DNA of 64,000 nucleotides. Source: Abyssibacter sp036156195. GTDB lineage: Bacteria; Pseudomonadota; Gammaproteobacteria; Nevskiales; OUC007. Every line of letters begins with the position of its first letter. The stretch's first letter is position 1. The stretch lies in NCBI GenBank assembly GCA_036156195.1, contig JAYZUZ010000011.1:248001-312000 (forward strand), given 5' to 3'. Below are positions 1 to 8,197 of the stretch, one piece after another. The notes beneath the pieces were generated by a model. It had not been told where the DNA came from and ran no database searches. It saw nothing but the letters and a program-made list of their open reading frames with translations. The position numbers and the translations under genes were made by a program.

Positions 1-2
1 GC

Positions 3-839
3 GAACGGCCACTCACCCAGATTATCCCGTCCATGCCGGCGTCCGACGGCGCCGGCGTCAAACTTCGCCGCAGCCTCGGCGCCAGCCAGGCGCTGCGCCA
101 GGATCCGTTTCTGATGCTGGACGAGTTTTTCTCCGACAATCCGGATGACTACCTCGCCGGGTTTCCCTCGCATCCCCACCGCGGCTTCGAGACGGTCACC
201 TACATGTTGGATGGTCACATGCAGCACAAGGACCACCTCGGCAACACGGGCGACCTCGGCCCCGGTGACGTCCAGTGGATGACAGCCGCACGCGGCATTA
301 TTCACTCGGAGATGCCGCAGCAGCGTGAGGGTCGGATGCGCGGTTTTCAGCTCTGGATCAACCTGCCGGCTGCATTGAAAATGCAGCCGGCAGGCTATCG
401 GGATATTCCGGCCGGACAGATTCCGGAACACCACATTGACGGTGGGCAGGTGCGGGTCATCGCTGGACGCTGGATGGATGCGTCGGGCGAGATCACCGGC
501 CCCGTACAACGGCCGGTGACCGAGCCCACCATGCTGGACCTGCACCTCGACGCCGGCGCAGCGGTCGAGGTACCGCTACCACCGCACCACCACGCCTTCG
601 TCTACGTCTACGAAGGCGCGGCCCGCATCGGTGAGCAAACAGTGCCCCACCGCGCCGCCGGCCTGCTGGGTCCGGGCGAACACCTGCGCATTCATGCCGA
701 CGACGACACGCGGCTGCTGGTGCTGGCCGCCAAGCCCCTGGGCGAACCCGTGGTGCAATACGGGCCGTTTGTGATGAACACCCGCGAGGAGATCGAACAG
801 GCCCTACGGGACTACCGCGACGGCACCCTCGCCGCCTGA
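3..839 (+). CDS. Pirin family protein (5' truncated by window edge)
   Basis: A bicupin of the pirin family (known members are quercetinase-like or regulatory, and bind metal). The N-terminal cupin carries the typical segment FPSHPHRGFETVTY followed by H..H (QHKDHLG) and the GDVQWMTAARGI(I)HSE block; the usual metal ligands His, His, His and Glu are all visible. The C-terminal cupin has PPHHHAFVYVYEG. The frame is open to the first base of the window and the residues before the first ATG (RPLTQIIPS) look like normal pirin N-terminus, so the ATG at 33 is probably internal and the true start lies upstream. Substrate cannot be inferred. Confidence 0.9.
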   Translation, partial: ERPLTQIIPSMPASDGAGVKLRRSLGASQALRQDPFLMLDEFFSDNPDDYLAGFPSHPHRGFETVTYMLDGHMQHKDHLGNTGDLGPGDVQWMTAARGIIHSEMPQQREGRMRGFQLWINLPAALKMQPAGYRDIPAGQIPEHHIDGGQVRVIAGRWMDASGEITGPVQRPVTEPTMLDLHLDAGAAVEVPLPPHHHAFVYVYEGAARIGEQTVPHRAAGLLGPGEHLRIHADDDTRLLVLAAKPLGEPVVQYGPFVMNTREEIEQALRDYRDGTLAA

Positions 840-1010
840 CCGACGCCTCGGGCAACTTGGCCCCGGTATTGCCTACTCCTTGACCGAGCAACATCGCTCG
901 GGGAATCGCGGCGCAGGCCGCGGTGCGGTTGGTAGGCCATGCCGTGGGCGCGGCCGGCCAACCCAAGGGGAGCAGCCAGCAACTGGGGAATGGCTGATCG
1001 GTCTTCTGAT

Positions 1011-1042
1011 CCCCTGGCTCCAGAGGCCACTGGAGCCAGGGG
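1011..1042. repeat. Perfect 12-bp inverted repeat in amtB leader
   Basis: CCCCTGGCTCCA at 1011-1022, an eight-base loop, then TGGAGCCAGGGG at 1031-1042. All twelve pairs are Watson-Crick. It lies about 100 bases before the amtB start with no U-run after it, so an mRNA leader structure or a protein-binding palindrome is as likely as a terminator. Confidence 0.7.
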
Positions 1043-1128
1043 TGACGGAGCCCCGGAGGGCCTCGACACCGCTTGAACCTGTGCCGCCTTTGCGTGGCCT
1101 GCGGCTAGTGCCGCCCGGCAACGCCAGC

Positions 1129-1135
1129 AAAGGAG
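1129..1135 (+). promoter_or_regulatory. Shine-Dalgarno AAAGGAG setting a TTG start
   Basis: AAAGGAG ends seven bases before the TTG at 1143. The next in-frame ATG is inside the predicted signal sequence, so this strong site supports TTG as the real start of the ammonium transporter. Confidence 0.75.
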
Positions 1136-1142
1136 TTGCACG

Positions 1143-2438
1143 TTGAGCACCGGCAAGCGTCTGTTGATCGTTGGCATGTTGTGCATGCCGCCCTCCGTCC
1201 ACGCACAGGACCTGCTGGCCAACCCCACCGATCTGGTCTGGGTTTGCGTCAGTGCCGCCCTCGTCTTTTTCATGCAGGCCGGGTTTGCCCTGCTCGAAGG
1301 CGGCCTAGTTCGTGGCAAGAACAGCGTCAACGTCATCATGAAGAACTACGCGGACCTTTGCGTCGGCGTGCTGGCCTTTTGGGCCATAGGCTTCGGGCTC
1401 ATGTTTGGCGACAACCCCACGGGCTGGTTTGGCGCATCGCATTTCCTGCCCGAGGCGCTCACGGGCGGCGAGTCCGGATTTCTTGTCTTTCAGATGATGT
1501 TTGCCGCGACGGCGGCCACCATCGTCTCCGGCACGGTGGCCGAACGAATGCGCTTTGCACCCTATGCCATAGGCGCTGTGGCCATTACGGGTGTGATCTA
1601 CCCGGTCTACGGCAGCTGGGTCTGGGGGAGTGCCTTCGAAGGCAGCGGCTGGCTGGCAGCACGCGGATTCATCGATTTTGCAGGCTCGACCGTGGTGCAT
1701 TCAGTCGGCGGCTGGTGTGCGCTGGCTGCCGCCCTTGTGCTGGGGCCGCGCCTGGGGCGTTTCGGATCCGATGGCAGCGTGCGCACTATTCCCGGGCACA
1801 GCCTGCCAAGCGTTGCCTTGGGTGTCTTCGTGCTGTGGTTGGGGTGGTTCGGCTTTAACGGTGGCAGCACACTCGCCGCCGACGCCAGCATTGGCCCAGT
1901 GTTGCTCAATACAAACCTGGCAGCCGCAGCGGGCGTGGTCGGGACCATGCTGCTGCTGGCCCTGCTGCGCCGCCCCGTGTTGATCACCACCTCCGTGAAC
2001 GGCGCGCTGGCCGGCCTCGTCGCGATTACGGCGGGTTGCGGCTCCATGTCGCCCGGCTTTGCGGTGCTGACCGGGTTCGTGGCCGCGCCGGTCGCCGTCC
2101 TCGGCAGTGACCTGCTGCTTCGGCTGCGTGTGGATGACGTGGTTGGCGCCATTCCGGTGCATGGCTTCTGTGGTGTCTGGGGCACGCTGGCCGCCGGCCT
2201 TTTTCACAGCGACGGCCTGTTCCGGATTGATGTGCTTGCCGTCCAGATGCTGGGTATCGGCGCAGCCTTTCTCTGGGCGTTCCCGCTGGCCTGGCTTTGC
2301 TTCATGGTCATCGGTTGGGTGATGCCCCTGCGCGCCGAGCCGGTGCACGAGCAGCGGGGCCTGGACTACACCGAGCACGCCGAGGTGGGTTACCCCGAGT
2401 TTCAGTCCGACCTGCCCCATGCCGGAGCGCGTTCCTAG
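1143..2438 (+). CDS. amtB: Ammonium transporter, Amt/Rh family
   Basis: 431-residue inner membrane ammonium channel. It starts at TTG with a strong ribosome binding site and an N-terminal signal sequence ending near HAQD, as in many proteobacterial AmtB precursors. Family signatures are plain: the FFMQAGFALLEGG block, RGKNSVNVIMKN, the FDFAGSTVVH-type segment (here IDFAGSTVVHSVGGW, with the first conserved pore histidine), GWFGFNGGS, and the late HGFCGVWGTLAAGLF block with the second pore histidine. Eleven membrane segments are expected. There is no adjacent glnK, the usual partner; instead the stop overlaps the start of a gene of unknown function. Confidence 0.95.
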   Translation: MSTGKRLLIVGMLCMPPSVHAQDLLANPTDLVWVCVSAALVFFMQAGFALLEGGLVRGKNSVNVIMKNYADLCVGVLAFWAIGFGLMFGDNPTGWFGASHFLPEALTGGESGFLVFQMMFAATAATIVSGTVAERMRFAPYAIGAVAITGVIYPVYGSWVWGSAFEGSGWLAARGFIDFAGSTVVHSVGGWCALAAALVLGPRLGRFGSDGSVRTIPGHSLPSVALGVFVLWLGWFGFNGGSTLAADASIGPVLLNTNLAAAAGVVGTMLLLALLRRPVLITTSVNGALAGLVAITAGCGSMSPGFAVLTGFVAAPVAVLGSDLLLRLRVDDVVGAIPVHGFCGVWGTLAAGLFHSDGLFRIDVLAVQMLGIGAAFLWAFPLAWLCFMVIGWVMPLRAEPVHEQRGLDYTEHAEVGYPEFQSDLPHAGARS

Positions 2439-3106
2439 TGGCGGCGGTGGCGGATCGGCATGCCCGCGAGCGCGCCGTCATCCGACAGGTGCTGAGCCCA
2501 CATGTCGATGAATCGGGGATTCTGCGCGCACTGGAGCTGTGGGATCGCCAGTTCGCGGGGCGCAAATCGGTTCCGATTATCGAGTTCGTCAATGCCATCG
2601 AGGCCGTTCAGGCATTGGAAGCCAAGGTTCGCCACGCCCTGCGGCTGGATCTTTATCGCGGCATGATCCAGGCTGCGGCCGGCTCAGTGGCCGCGGCCGC
2701 ACGTACGGCCTCTGCCCGCCCAAGCCAGAGCGCGCGCCCGCAGCTCGATGGCACACCGGCCGAAATCGTCTTCATGCGCCTGGTCCAGCACTATGGCGAT
2801 GCGCTGCGCGAATCAGGCCCGCAGGTCAGCCAGCCTTTTCTGGCCGCACTCCGGCAGGCTGTGGATACACGCAAGCTGCCGGCAATGCTCGGAGATGCTG
2901 TAGCGACCATTGCAATGCGTGGCAGCGTGTCGGCCAGTGTTCAATGGGGCAACACGGCCCGCATGCAGATGCTGGCACAGGCCGTCTACGAAGCCGCCTG
3001 CAAGGCCGCAGGCCCCGTCGCCGCGGACCGCATGCTGCTCGACGGCATCGAAGCTGCGCAGACACTGCCCGCAGCCAAGCTGTTCTCGCCCCGGCAGTTT
3101 CTCTAG
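2438..3106 (+). CDS. Conserved hypothetical protein coupled to amtB
   Basis: About 222 residues; I do not recognise the family. I place the start at the GTG at 2438, which overlaps the amtB TAG stop by one base (TAGTG); a second GTG at 2447 is possible. The longer open frame starting at 2297 lies inside amtB and gives an un-protein-like N-terminus, so I reject it. The protein is mostly helical, soluble, Ala-rich, with no signal peptide. It has an N-terminal part around LSPHVDESGILRALELWDR and a C-terminal part with repeated helices. The tight coupling suggests translation together with the ammonium transporter, hence a role in nitrogen sensing or assimilation is possible but unproven. Confidence 0.6.
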   Translation: MAAVADRHARERAVIRQVLSPHVDESGILRALELWDRQFAGRKSVPIIEFVNAIEAVQALEAKVRHALRLDLYRGMIQAAAGSVAAAARTASARPSQSARPQLDGTPAEIVFMRLVQHYGDALRESGPQVSQPFLAALRQAVDTRKLPAMLGDAVATIAMRGSVSASVQWGNTARMQMLAQAVYEAACKAAGPVAADRMLLDGIEAAQTLPAAKLFSPRQFL

Positions 3107-3131
3107 GCCGGATGGGGCTGCCGCGCCCGCC

Positions 3132-3665
3132 TCATTCCGGGTGCTTCGTCGCCCAGTAAAGCCCCATGAATACGCGGGGGTCGACCCATAGGCCCTCGGC
3201 CTGGCGCGCGGCCAGCCACGCGGGCGCTTCAGCGAGCGACACGCGATGAACCGTGATGTCTTCGCTGTCCAGCCCGCCGCCGGCACTGACCCGCTCGAGC
3301 TCTTCCGCGACAAAAAACGTATTGAACTCGTTGGAACTGCCCGGAGACGTTGGTCCGCGATGCACTTGGCGCACGCGCGCACACCGATAACCGGTTTCCT
3401 CCTCCAGCTCACGGATCGCCGTGGCTTCAGGCGTTTCATCGGGACCGCCGTCGCCATCGATTAGACCCGCCGGCAATTCGATGACGCGCCCGCCCACCGG
3501 CGGACGATGCTGCTCAACCAGCAGCAACTGGTGCTCGGCGGTGACCGCGATGATTTGCACCGCGCCCTGCGGCGCGATGACACGCTGGACGAACTCCCAG
3601 CGACCCTGGCGCACCAGCCGTAGGTAGCGGCCCGCGTGCAGCACTTCGAGATGTGTTTCGTTCAT
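3132..3665 (-). CDS. Nudix hydrolase, ADP-ribose pyrophosphatase-like
   Basis: About 177 residues. It contains a complete Nudix box, G-x5-E-x7-REL-x-EE-x-GY (GDGGPDE...REL EEETGY), which binds the divalent metal. The preceding segment (LLVEQHRPPVGGRVIELPAGL) and the LDSEDITVHRVSL region near the C-terminus resemble ADP-ribose pyrophosphatases of the NudF/YffH type. The start at 3665 (MNETHLEV) is preferred over the longer frame from 3704, because the extra thirteen residues are Pro/Gly/Arg-rich and unlike the family. Substrate specificity within ADP-sugars cannot be read from sequence alone. Confidence 0.85.
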   Translation of the reverse strand: MNETHLEVLHAGRYLRLVRQGRWEFVQRVIAPQGAVQIIAVTAEHQLLLVEQHRPPVGGRVIELPAGLIDGDGGPDETPEATAIRELEEETGYRCARVRQVHRGPTSPGSSNEFNTFFVAEELERVSAGGGLDSEDITVHRVSLAEAPAWLAARQAEGLWVDPRVFMGLYWATKHPE

Positions 3666-3715
3666 GCCGCACAGTATAGGCCGGCCTCGCGGCGGCCCCG
3701 GCACAAGCGCAGGTG

Positions 3716-4525
3716 CTATCCGGCGGCGGCCGCCGCCCGGATCGGCGTCACCTTTTCGCTGCGCTGATCGGCGTCACTGGAGAAATCCAGGATCTCCATC
3801 CGCCCGTCTCCGTGCTCTACCAGCGCGGTGCAGGACTCGACCCAGTCGCCCGTGTTGTAGTAGGTCACGCCGTCAATGTCTCGAATCTCGGCATGGTGAA
3901 TATGCCCACAGACGATGCCATCGAAGCCGCGCTTGCGACACTCATGCGCCACGGAATCTTCAAAGCTGGAAATCAGATTCACGAACCGCTTGGTCGTGTG
4001 CTTCGCGAAATTGGATAGCGACCAGTAGCCCAGCCCGAACTTACGGCGGAAGAAATTGATGTAGCGATTGGAGGCGATCAGCGCCTCGTAGGCGACGTCG
4101 CCCGCCAAGGCGATTGTGCGGTGGTAACGCGTGATCACATCAAACAAATCGCCGTGCAGAATCAACAACCGACGACCGTCAGCGGTTTCATGCACCGCTT
4201 CGTTGACCACTCGGATATTGCCCAGGGTAAGCCGGTAGTCGACAAACTTGCGCAAGAATTCGTCATGGTTGCCCGTGACGTAGTGCACCCGCGTGCCGCG
4301 CTTGGACTTGGTGAGAATCTTGCGCACCACGTTGGTGTGCTCCTGCGGCCAGAAGAACTGCTTTTTCAGCTTCCAGCCGTCGACGATATCCCCGACCAGG
4401 TACAGGTCATCGCAGGTGGCGCTCTTGAGAAAGCGCGTTAGCTTCTCTGCCTGACAGCCCGCCGTGCCCAGATGCACGTCGGAAATGAAGATGGTTCGGT
4501 AGTGGGTGCGTTCGGTCTCGGCCAT
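3716..4525 (-). CDS. UDP-2,3-diacylglucosamine diphosphatase-family metallophosphoesterase
   Basis: Calcineurin-like phosphoesterase with all the metal motifs: ISDVHLG near the N-terminus, GDIVDGW, GNHDE, HGDLFD and, C-terminally, GHIHHAEI with YYNTGDWVESC. The last segment is typical of the LpxH-related subfamily that hydrolyses UDP-2,3-diacylglucosamine in lipid A synthesis or related cell-envelope substrates. The start is uncertain: the ATG at 4525 (MAETERTHYRT) fits the family length, while an upstream ATG at 4576 would add seventeen residues; neither has a strong ribosome binding site. It could be a second, LpxH2-like copy, as no other lipid A genes are near. Confidence 0.8.
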   Translation of the reverse strand: MAETERTHYRTIFISDVHLGTAGCQAEKLTRFLKSATCDDLYLVGDIVDGWKLKKQFFWPQEHTNVVRKILTKSKRGTRVHYVTGNHDEFLRKFVDYRLTLGNIRVVNEAVHETADGRRLLILHGDLFDVITRYHRTIALAGDVAYEALIASNRYINFFRRKFGLGYWSLSNFAKHTTKRFVNLISSFEDSVAHECRKRGFDGIVCGHIHHAEIRDIDGVTYYNTGDWVESCTALVEHGDGRMEILDFSSDADQRSEKVTPIRAAAAAG

Positions 4526-4677
4526 GGGGGACAGCGTTCCGGAAGATGGCATCACGGAAGCTTTACCCCTGGACATGACAATCTAGCGACAGGGCAGTGA
4601 TGCTTCGGTGACACAGCATCGGCAAGCTGATCCACTGCAACTGAACCGATCCACCGGCAGGCAGGGCAAAGGACTCC

Positions 4678-6159
4678 ATGAGTGCAGACCAATCCGATTT
4701 GACCGAAGAACTCGAACTGGTCTGGTTCCGCCAGATTGTTGAGCGCGCGCCCGATGCCATCGTCGTTATCGACAGCGAGGGCCGGATCATCCTGATGAAC
4801 CGACAAACCGAGCGCCTGTTCGGATATCCGCGCGATGAGGTTCTGGGCAAAGCCGTGGAAACCTTGGTGCCGGATCAACTCCGGGATGGCCACGCCATCG
4901 CCCGCGATGCCTATTTTGGCGAACCCAAGGTCCGCGAAATGGGCGCCAATCTGGACCTCAGTGGTCGGCGCAAAGACGGCTCGGAGTTTCCGATCGAGAT
5001 CAGCCTCAGCCCGCTGGATACGCCGCGGGGGCTTTTCGCAGCCGCTGCGATCCGTGACGCCACTGCCCGGCGCAAGGCACAGCGCCAGTTCCGCGACTTG
5101 CTCGAAGCGGCGCCCGACGCCATGGTCATCATCGACAGCCAGGGCCATATCGCGCTAGTCAATGCGCAGGCCGTCCGGCTGTTTGGCTATCGTCGCGAAG
5201 CCATGATCGGCCGGCCGGTCGAGATGCTCATCCCCGAGCGCCTGCGCCAGGCGCATGCCGACCACCGGGATCACTACTTTGGCGGCCCCAAGGTCCGCGA
5301 GATGGGCGCAGGCCTGGAACTCAGCGGCCGCCGCAAAGACGGCTCCGAATTCCCGATCGAGATCAGCCTGTCGCCACTGGATACGGACGACGGCCTGTTC
5401 GCCACCGCCGCCGTGCGCGACATCACTGCACGCAAACAGGACGAGCGCAAGCTCAAGGAATACGCCCAGACGCTCAAGGCCAGCAACGTCCAACTGGAGC
5501 AGTTCGCGTCGGTGGCCTCGCATGACCTGCAGGCACCGCTGCGCAATATCGTCGGCTTCAATCAGCTGCTGCAACGCAGGCTGGCCAAGAACTGCGAAGC
5601 CGACGATCAGGAACTGTTCGACATGATCGACCAGTGCGCCCGCCGCATGCAGTCACTCATCGACGGTCTGCTGGAGCTGTCCCGTGTCAACAGCACGCCG
5701 CTCAAACGCAAGGCCGTACCCGTGGCGACGCTGGTTGACCAGGCCCGCCTGCAACTCCAGAGCACCCTGGAGGAGGCCGGCGCCGAGGTGCAGTGCCAGA
5801 GCACCGCGCAAGTCGATGGTGACGAGGCCTTGCTGACGCAGCTACTCCAGAACCTCATCGCCAATGGCATCAAGTTCCAGCCCGAAGGCGCGACGCCGCA
5901 GGTCGTCATCGACACCGAACCCGCCGGCGCCGCCCGCATGGTCGTTCGCGTCCGTGACAACGGCATCGGCATCGAGCCGAGTCAGCTGGATACGGTCTTC
6001 AAGATGTTCCGCCGCCTGCACAGCACCGAGGAATACCCCGGCACCGGCATCGGGCTGGCGATTTGTCAGAAGATCGTCGAACTCCACGACGGCAGAATCT
6101 GGGCCGAATCCGCTCCGGGCCAGGGCACCACCTTCTTCATCGACCTGCCCGCTGCCTGA
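4678..6159 (+). CDS. PAS-PAS sensor histidine kinase (orphan)
   Basis: 493 residues, soluble, no membrane segment. Two PAS domains (about residues 22-142 and 143-263) are followed by a short coiled linker, a HisKA dimerisation domain with the phospho-acceptor His282 in SHDLQAPLR, and an HATPase_c domain with the N box (LLQNLIANGIKF), G1 (RDNGIGIE), F box (FKMFRRLH) and G2 (GTGIGLAI). The kinase core resembles that of phytochrome-type kinases such as Cph1 (SHDLQ.PLR). No response regulator gene is adjacent. The two PAS domains are close copies of each other and carry no obvious haem or flavin motif, so the signal is unknown. Confidence 0.93.
   Translation: MSADQSDLTEELELVWFRQIVERAPDAIVVIDSEGRIILMNRQTERLFGYPRDEVLGKAVETLVPDQLRDGHAIARDAYFGEPKVREMGANLDLSGRRKDGSEFPIEISLSPLDTPRGLFAAAAIRDATARRKAQRQFRDLLEAAPDAMVIIDSQGHIALVNAQAVRLFGYRREAMIGRPVEMLIPERLRQAHADHRDHYFGGPKVREMGAGLELSGRRKDGSEFPIEISLSPLDTDDGLFATAAVRDITARKQDERKLKEYAQTLKASNVQLEQFASVASHDLQAPLRNIVGFNQLLQRRLAKNCEADDQELFDMIDQCARRMQSLIDGLLELSRVNSTPLKRKAVPVATLVDQARLQLQSTLEEAGAEVQCQSTAQVDGDEALLTQLLQNLIANGIKFQPEGATPQVVIDTEPAGAARMVVRVRDNGIGIEPSQLDTVFKMFRRLHSTEEYPGTGIGLAICQKIVELHDGRIWAESAPGQGTTFFIDLPAA
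4741..5466 (+). repeat. Tandem duplication of PAS domain coding unit (363-bp period)
   Basis: Unit 1 at 4741-5103 and unit 2 at 5104-5466 are in register at exactly 121 codons. Both encode PDA.V.IDS.G, then PKVREMGA and a nearly identical block ending PIEISLSPLDT. The DNA is also visibly similar, which implies an internal duplication with continuing selection or conversion on the distal half. Confidence 0.85.
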
Positions 6160-6165
6160 ACGGAC

Positions 6166-7977
6166 CTAACCCGACTTGGGTTTGGCCTTGCGCTTGCCGC
6201 CCGCAGGCTTGCCGCCCGCTGACTTCGCGCGCTTCGGCGGCTTGCCGCCAGGCTTGCGTTTGCCTCCGGACGGTGCACCGCCCTTGCGATGCGGCTTCGG
6301 CGCCCCGCTGGGGCGCTCCTCGAATTCGCGGATCGACAGTTTCTGCCCACAGACCCAGACACCCTTCAGGTGCTGAAAAATGTCAGCCGGCATGCCCTCC
6401 GGCAAATCCACCACGGAGAACCGCTCCCGCAGCTCCACGCGTCCAATATTCCCGGCTTCGATCCCCGCTTCGTTGGCGATCGCGCCGACAATGTTCCCCG
6501 GCTTGACGCCGTGTTCGCGGCCGACGGCAATCCAGTAGCGACGATAACCGGCCGGCACGGCCTGCTGCCCACGCGCCAGACGCTCGCCGCGTTTGCCTGC
6601 GCGGTCCCCGTCGGCAGCGGCGCGCGGGGCCTTGATGGCCTCCGCTTCGCTGAGCAGAAACGGCTGACCCTGATTCAGCTCCGCGCAAAGCGCAGCCGCC
6701 AGCGCGGGGGCATCCAGGCCTGTGCGCTCAGCCACCGTTTCCAGCAATTCGCTGTAGCGCCCCAGTCCGGCTGCAGCATGCGCGGCTAAGCGCTCGCTCA
6801 GGCGATTGAGGCGAATCGCGTTCACCGCCTCGATGGATGGCATCTCCATCACCTCAACACTGCTGCGCGTGACCTTGCCGATCAGCTTGAGCATGCGTTG
6901 CTCGCGCGGCTGCACGAACAGAATCGCCGCCCCTTCCCGGCCGGCCCGGCCGGTGCGCCCGATACGGTGCACGTAGACCTCGGGATCACCCGGCATGTCG
7001 TAGTTGAAGACATGGCTGATGCGCTCGACATCCAACCCGCGCGCGGCGACATCGGTGGCCACCACGACATGAATGCGCGAATCCTTGAGTCGCTGCACGG
7101 TTTGCTCGCGCTGCTCCTGACTCAGATCACCGCTCAGCGCCTCCGCCGCAATGCCACGGCCACGCAGAAAATCAGCCACTTCAGTCGTCGCAGCCTTGGT
7201 CCGCACGAAGACCATGGCAGCGTCCACGGATTCGGTTTCGAGCAGACGCGCCAGCAGCTCGGCCTTTTGTCCGGCATGGACCAGCACGTAGCGTTGGGCA
7301 ATGGTGGTGGCCGTCGCCGTGGCCTGCCTGACCCGAACCTCGGCCGGGTTGACCAGATGCTCGGCCGCAATCCGGGCAATCGGCCGGGGCATGGTCGCCG
7401 AGAACAGGGCGATCTGCCGGTCATCCGGTGTATGCGACAAGACCCATTCGACATCGTCGATAAAGCCCATGCGCAGCATTTCGTCGGCCTCGTCCAGCAC
7501 CAGCATTTTCAGGAGCGAGACATCCAGCGTGCCCTTACGCATGTGGTCCATCACGCGACCAGGCGTGCCGACCACAATGTCCACTCCCGCACGCAGTGCG
7601 CGGGTCTGCGGTGGGTAGGGCGAACCGCCGTACACCGAGACCACGCGACAGCCGGGGAGTCCCTTGGCGTAGGTGGTGAACGCTTCGGCGACCTGCTGCG
7701 CCAGTTCGCGCGTGGGTGCCAGCACCAGCGCAGAGGGCGAGCGCCGACCCGCCTCGTACTCCTGCGACAGCATCGTCAGCAGCGGCAGCGCAAACGCGGC
7801 CGTCTTGCCCGTGCCGGTCTGGGCCATACCCAGGACATCGCGGCCATCAAGCAAATAGGGAATGGCCTGCGCCTGGATGGGCGAAGGTTCTTCGTAGCCA
7901 AGCGCCGATACGGTTTGAAGAATGGCATCGGCGAGGCCAAGCGCGGCAAAGCCTGACGCGGGAGATTCAGTGTTCAA
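6166..7977 (-). CDS. deaD: ATP-dependent DEAD-box RNA helicase with DbpA-type RNA-binding domain
   Basis: About 603 residues if started at the TTG at 7977 (reads L/M-NTESPASGFAALGL); the frame is open up to 8142, but the upstream residues look non-coding and I see no ATG between. Motifs: Q motif around GYEEPSPIQAQAIP, AQTGTGKT (I), PTRELAQQ (Ia), TPGRVMDH, DEAD (II), SAT (III), VFVRTKA, ATDVAARGLD and HRIGRTGRAGR (VI). The C-terminus has a DbpA-like RNA-binding fold (YRRYWIAVGREHGVKPGNIVGAIANEAG, split by its own motif) and a Lys/Gly-rich basic tail, an architecture typical of DeaD/CsdA. Expected role: rRNA/mRNA remodelling, often cold-induced. The 5' region contains a GC-rich hairpin. Confidence 0.93.
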   Translation of the reverse strand: MNTESPASGFAALGLADAILQTVSALGYEEPSPIQAQAIPYLLDGRDVLGMAQTGTGKTAAFALPLLTMLSQEYEAGRRSPSALVLAPTRELAQQVAEAFTTYAKGLPGCRVVSVYGGSPYPPQTRALRAGVDIVVGTPGRVMDHMRKGTLDVSLLKMLVLDEADEMLRMGFIDDVEWVLSHTPDDRQIALFSATMPRPIARIAAEHLVNPAEVRVRQATATATTIAQRYVLVHAGQKAELLARLLETESVDAAMVFVRTKAATTEVADFLRGRGIAAEALSGDLSQEQREQTVQRLKDSRIHVVVATDVAARGLDVERISHVFNYDMPGDPEVYVHRIGRTGRAGREGAAILFVQPREQRMLKLIGKVTRSSVEVMEMPSIEAVNAIRLNRLSERLAAHAAAGLGRYSELLETVAERTGLDAPALAAALCAELNQGQPFLLSEAEAIKAPRAAADGDRAGKRGERLARGQQAVPAGYRRYWIAVGREHGVKPGNIVGAIANEAGIEAGNIGRVELRERFSVVDLPEGMPADIFQHLKGVWVCGQKLSIREFEERPSGAPKPHRKGGAPSGGKRKPGGKPPKRAKSAGGKPAGGKRKAKPKSG

Positions 7978-8020
7978 GCGGAATTCCGGGGGGAGTGAAC
8001 AAACGAATGCTGGGGGAGCA

Positions 8021-8048
8021 TTCGGCGGTGGCGGCAACTGCCGCCGAA
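8021..8048. repeat. GC-rich inverted repeat between divergent genes
   Basis: TTCGGCGG at 8021-8028 pairs perfectly with CCGCCGAA at 8041-8048 across a twelve-base loop. It sits 44 bases upstream of the proposed helicase start, so it would be in the helicase mRNA leader. Cold-shock helicases often have structured leaders, but this link is inference. Confidence 0.5.
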
Positions 8049-8197
8049 CCCGCCAAGCGCGGTGGCTGCAAAGCAGCAGGCGGACCCACAAGTATAGGCC
8101 ATTGCTCCCCGGAGTGTACGCACGCACGCCAGGCGTCACCACGCAGGGGATTAGCGGCGTAGCATGGGCACATCATCTCTCCGAGAGCACCGTGTCG

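Larger units (their letters stand above)
840..1142. other. Intergenic leader upstream of amtB with two inverted repeats
   Basis: About 300 bases without a convincing gene. A short hairpin lies at 884-901 (CCGAGC, six-base loop, GCTCGG) and a long perfect one at 1011-1042. No T-run follows either, so they are not classical intrinsic terminators for the pirin gene. The ribosome binding site of the next gene ends this stretch. I see no clear sigma-70 promoter. A nitrogen-control promoter would be expected for an ammonium transporter, but I could not identify a clean sigma-54 GG-N10-GC box. Confidence 0.5.

Noticed and set aside
1011..1042. Intrinsic terminator of the pirin gene
   Set aside because: The stem is perfect but no run of T follows on either strand.
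6898..7956. 352-codon plus-strand open frame
   Set aside because: Antisense to the DEAD-box helicase, with no recognisable domain.
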